A stretch of DNA of 64,000 bases from CAZEAC01 sp964510065. GTDB taxonomy: Bacteria; Bdellovibrionota_C; UBA2361; CAIXSY01. The position numbers and the translations under genes were made by a program. The notes under the pieces are model-generated. The model was not told where the DNA came from. It saw nothing but the letters and a program-made list of their open reading frames with translations, and did not search any database. Shown here piece after piece: positions 63,206 to 64,000 of this stretch; the stretch's first letter is position 1; each line of letters opens with the position of its first letter. Location: contig CAZEAC010000002.1 of assembly GCA_964510065.1 (NCBI GenBank), forward strand, positions 45,725-109,724, read 5' to 3'.

Positions 63206-63751
63206 TTATATCGTCGAGAATGGAAGCAATCCAATATTCTGCGCACGCTTAATTGCTTTTGCAACCTTACGCTGATTGTAGGCGCTAAGCCCAGTAAGAC
63301 GTCGCGAAAGAATTTTTCCACGCTCACTCAAGAACCGACCAAGTGTTGCAATATCACGGTAATCAACGGTCTTCTTTGGATCTTGAAGGAACGGATCAAG
63401 CTTTTTCTTTCTACGGAAAAGCTGTGTGCGCTGAATAGAGGGAAGAATTTCCGAGCGGCGCGGTGAATCTTCATCACGACCACCAATCCCGCCAATTGCG
63501 CCGGTCTTACCGCGATCGATACTGACTTTGATCGGGCGTCCATTAATAACTTTGGCATTCAGCGTATCGATCGCCTTTTGTGCATCTTCATCATTGGCCA
63601 TCTCGATAAATGCGAATCCTTTCGAACGCTTTGTCTCGCGATCGGAAGCGATAACGGCGCTTACCACCTGTCCAACTTCACTGAAAAGCTGGTGGAGCTG
63701 CTCAGAGGTAATTTCAAAATCGAGGTTACTTACAAAAAGCTTCTTTGACAT
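63206..63751 (-). CDS. rpsR: RRM RNA-binding domain fused to ribosomal protein bS18
   Basis: One uninterrupted frame of 181 residues. Residues 1-82 are an RNA-recognition motif with RNP2 LFVSNL (5-10) and RNP1 KGFAFIEM (44-51). A Gly/charged linker (82-108) leads to a full bS18 (about 110-181): RRKKKLDPF, VDYRDIATLGRFLSERGKI, RRLTGLSAYNQRKVAKAIKRAQNIGLLPF. E. coli S18 has 75 residues and no such extension. There is no Met after residue 51, so S18 is not obviously made separately. rpsF and rplI are not adjacent. bS18 sits on the 30S platform with bS6; the RRM may contact mRNA or rRNA there. Confidence 0.93.
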   Translation of the reverse strand: MSKKLFVSNLDFEITSEQLHQLFSEVGQVVSAVIASDRETKRSKGFAFIEMANDEDAQKAIDTLNAKVINGRPIKVSIDRGKTGAIGGIGGRDEDSPRRSEILPSIQRTQLFRRKKKLDPFLQDPKKTVDYRDIATLGRFLSERGKILSRRLTGLSAYNQRKVAKAIKRAQNIGLLPFSTI

Positions 63752-63946
63752 AACACTAATACTTACGAGGATTTATAGGTACACTTTCTCTAGTTAGAGC
63801 CGTAGGAGTCTATAGAATGCACTTTACGCTGTCAACCTTGGCCCGCCTATCTCATTAGGGATTTTAACGGTGTGCGCGCCTAACGCCAAAGCACAAATAT
63901 CTGCTGTGTTTTTAATGTGTTATCAAAGTCATACGTGACAACTCAT

Positions 63947-63964
63947 TAGCCTGGACTTCTCACG
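63947..63964. repeat. Short dispersed repeat tagcctggacttctcacg
   Basis: Matches 50736-50753 at 16 of 18 bases. It lies in the last 249 nt of the window, which otherwise show no gene or recognisable signal apart from the probable upstream region of the S18 fusion. Confidence 0.3.
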
Positions 63965-64000
63965 GGTTTCGTCACGAGGAAGCTTAACGTGGCGAATGAC

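Overview
The window reads as one stretch of a Gram-negative (diderm) bacterial chromosome of moderate GC. Support comes from the type IV pilin, MerC-like and secreted proteins, a complete ffh, and a rich surface-glycan gene set. I cannot place the phylum from sequence alone. The mix (DapL-type aminotransferases, DUF1015, an RlhA-like U32 protein, an S18 gene outside its usual operon) fits the former Deltaproteobacteria or an uncultivated candidate phylum better than a well-studied group. I saw no rRNA, tRNA or CRISPR array.

Layout: (1) 1-7 kb: a secreted Cys-rich repeat protein running off the left edge, a TMTC-like GT-C membrane protein with TPRs, an RlhA-like U32 protein and a YfhO-like GT-C protein. 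(2) 7-22 kb: ordinary chromosome with ffh, a RAYT transposase bounded by a near-perfect 21-bp inverted repeat, a lysozyme-like protein overlapping a DTW tRNA-modification gene, 2-hydroxyacid metabolism (two dehydrogenases and an M81 protein), an M14 peptidase, an EF-hand protein, MerC, an aminotransferase, phosphatidylserine decarboxylase and a Glu/Leu dehydrogenase. (3) 22-58 kb: a large mosaic surface-glycan island on alternating strands. It holds nonulosonate-type sugar genes (NeuB, DegT aminotransferase, cytidylyltransferase, Gfo/Idh, GNAT, LbH acetyltransferase, WbpG/PseA-like amidotransferase, SDR epimerase), glycosyltransferases, FkbM and other methyltransferases, a carbamoyltransferase and a PhyH dioxygenase. 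Embedded at 25-38 kb is an unusual acyl-chemistry set: an AMP-ligase fused to about 735 unidentified residues, a cyclase-family hydrolase, a DapL-like aminotransferase, an acyl carrier protein, a VOC protein, a methyltransferase, and an AAC(3)-type acyltransferase fused to a domain that also occurs in the neighbouring aminopeptidase-like protein. (4) 58-64 kb: a secreted hypothetical protein, a tandem D-Ala-D-Ala ligase-like protein, a type IV pilin, a Bcp peroxiredoxin, and an RRM domain fused in one frame to ribosomal protein bS18.

The most notable items are the RRM-bS18 fusion; the acyl-carrier/AMP-ligase/AAC(3) module, a candidate undescribed glycan N-acylation pathway; the glycosyltransferase-TPR-CmcI-methyltransferase fusion; the tandem Ddl protein; and two copies of a roughly 140-bp palindromic MITE-like element, each with matching terminal inverted repeats and an 8-bp target duplication.
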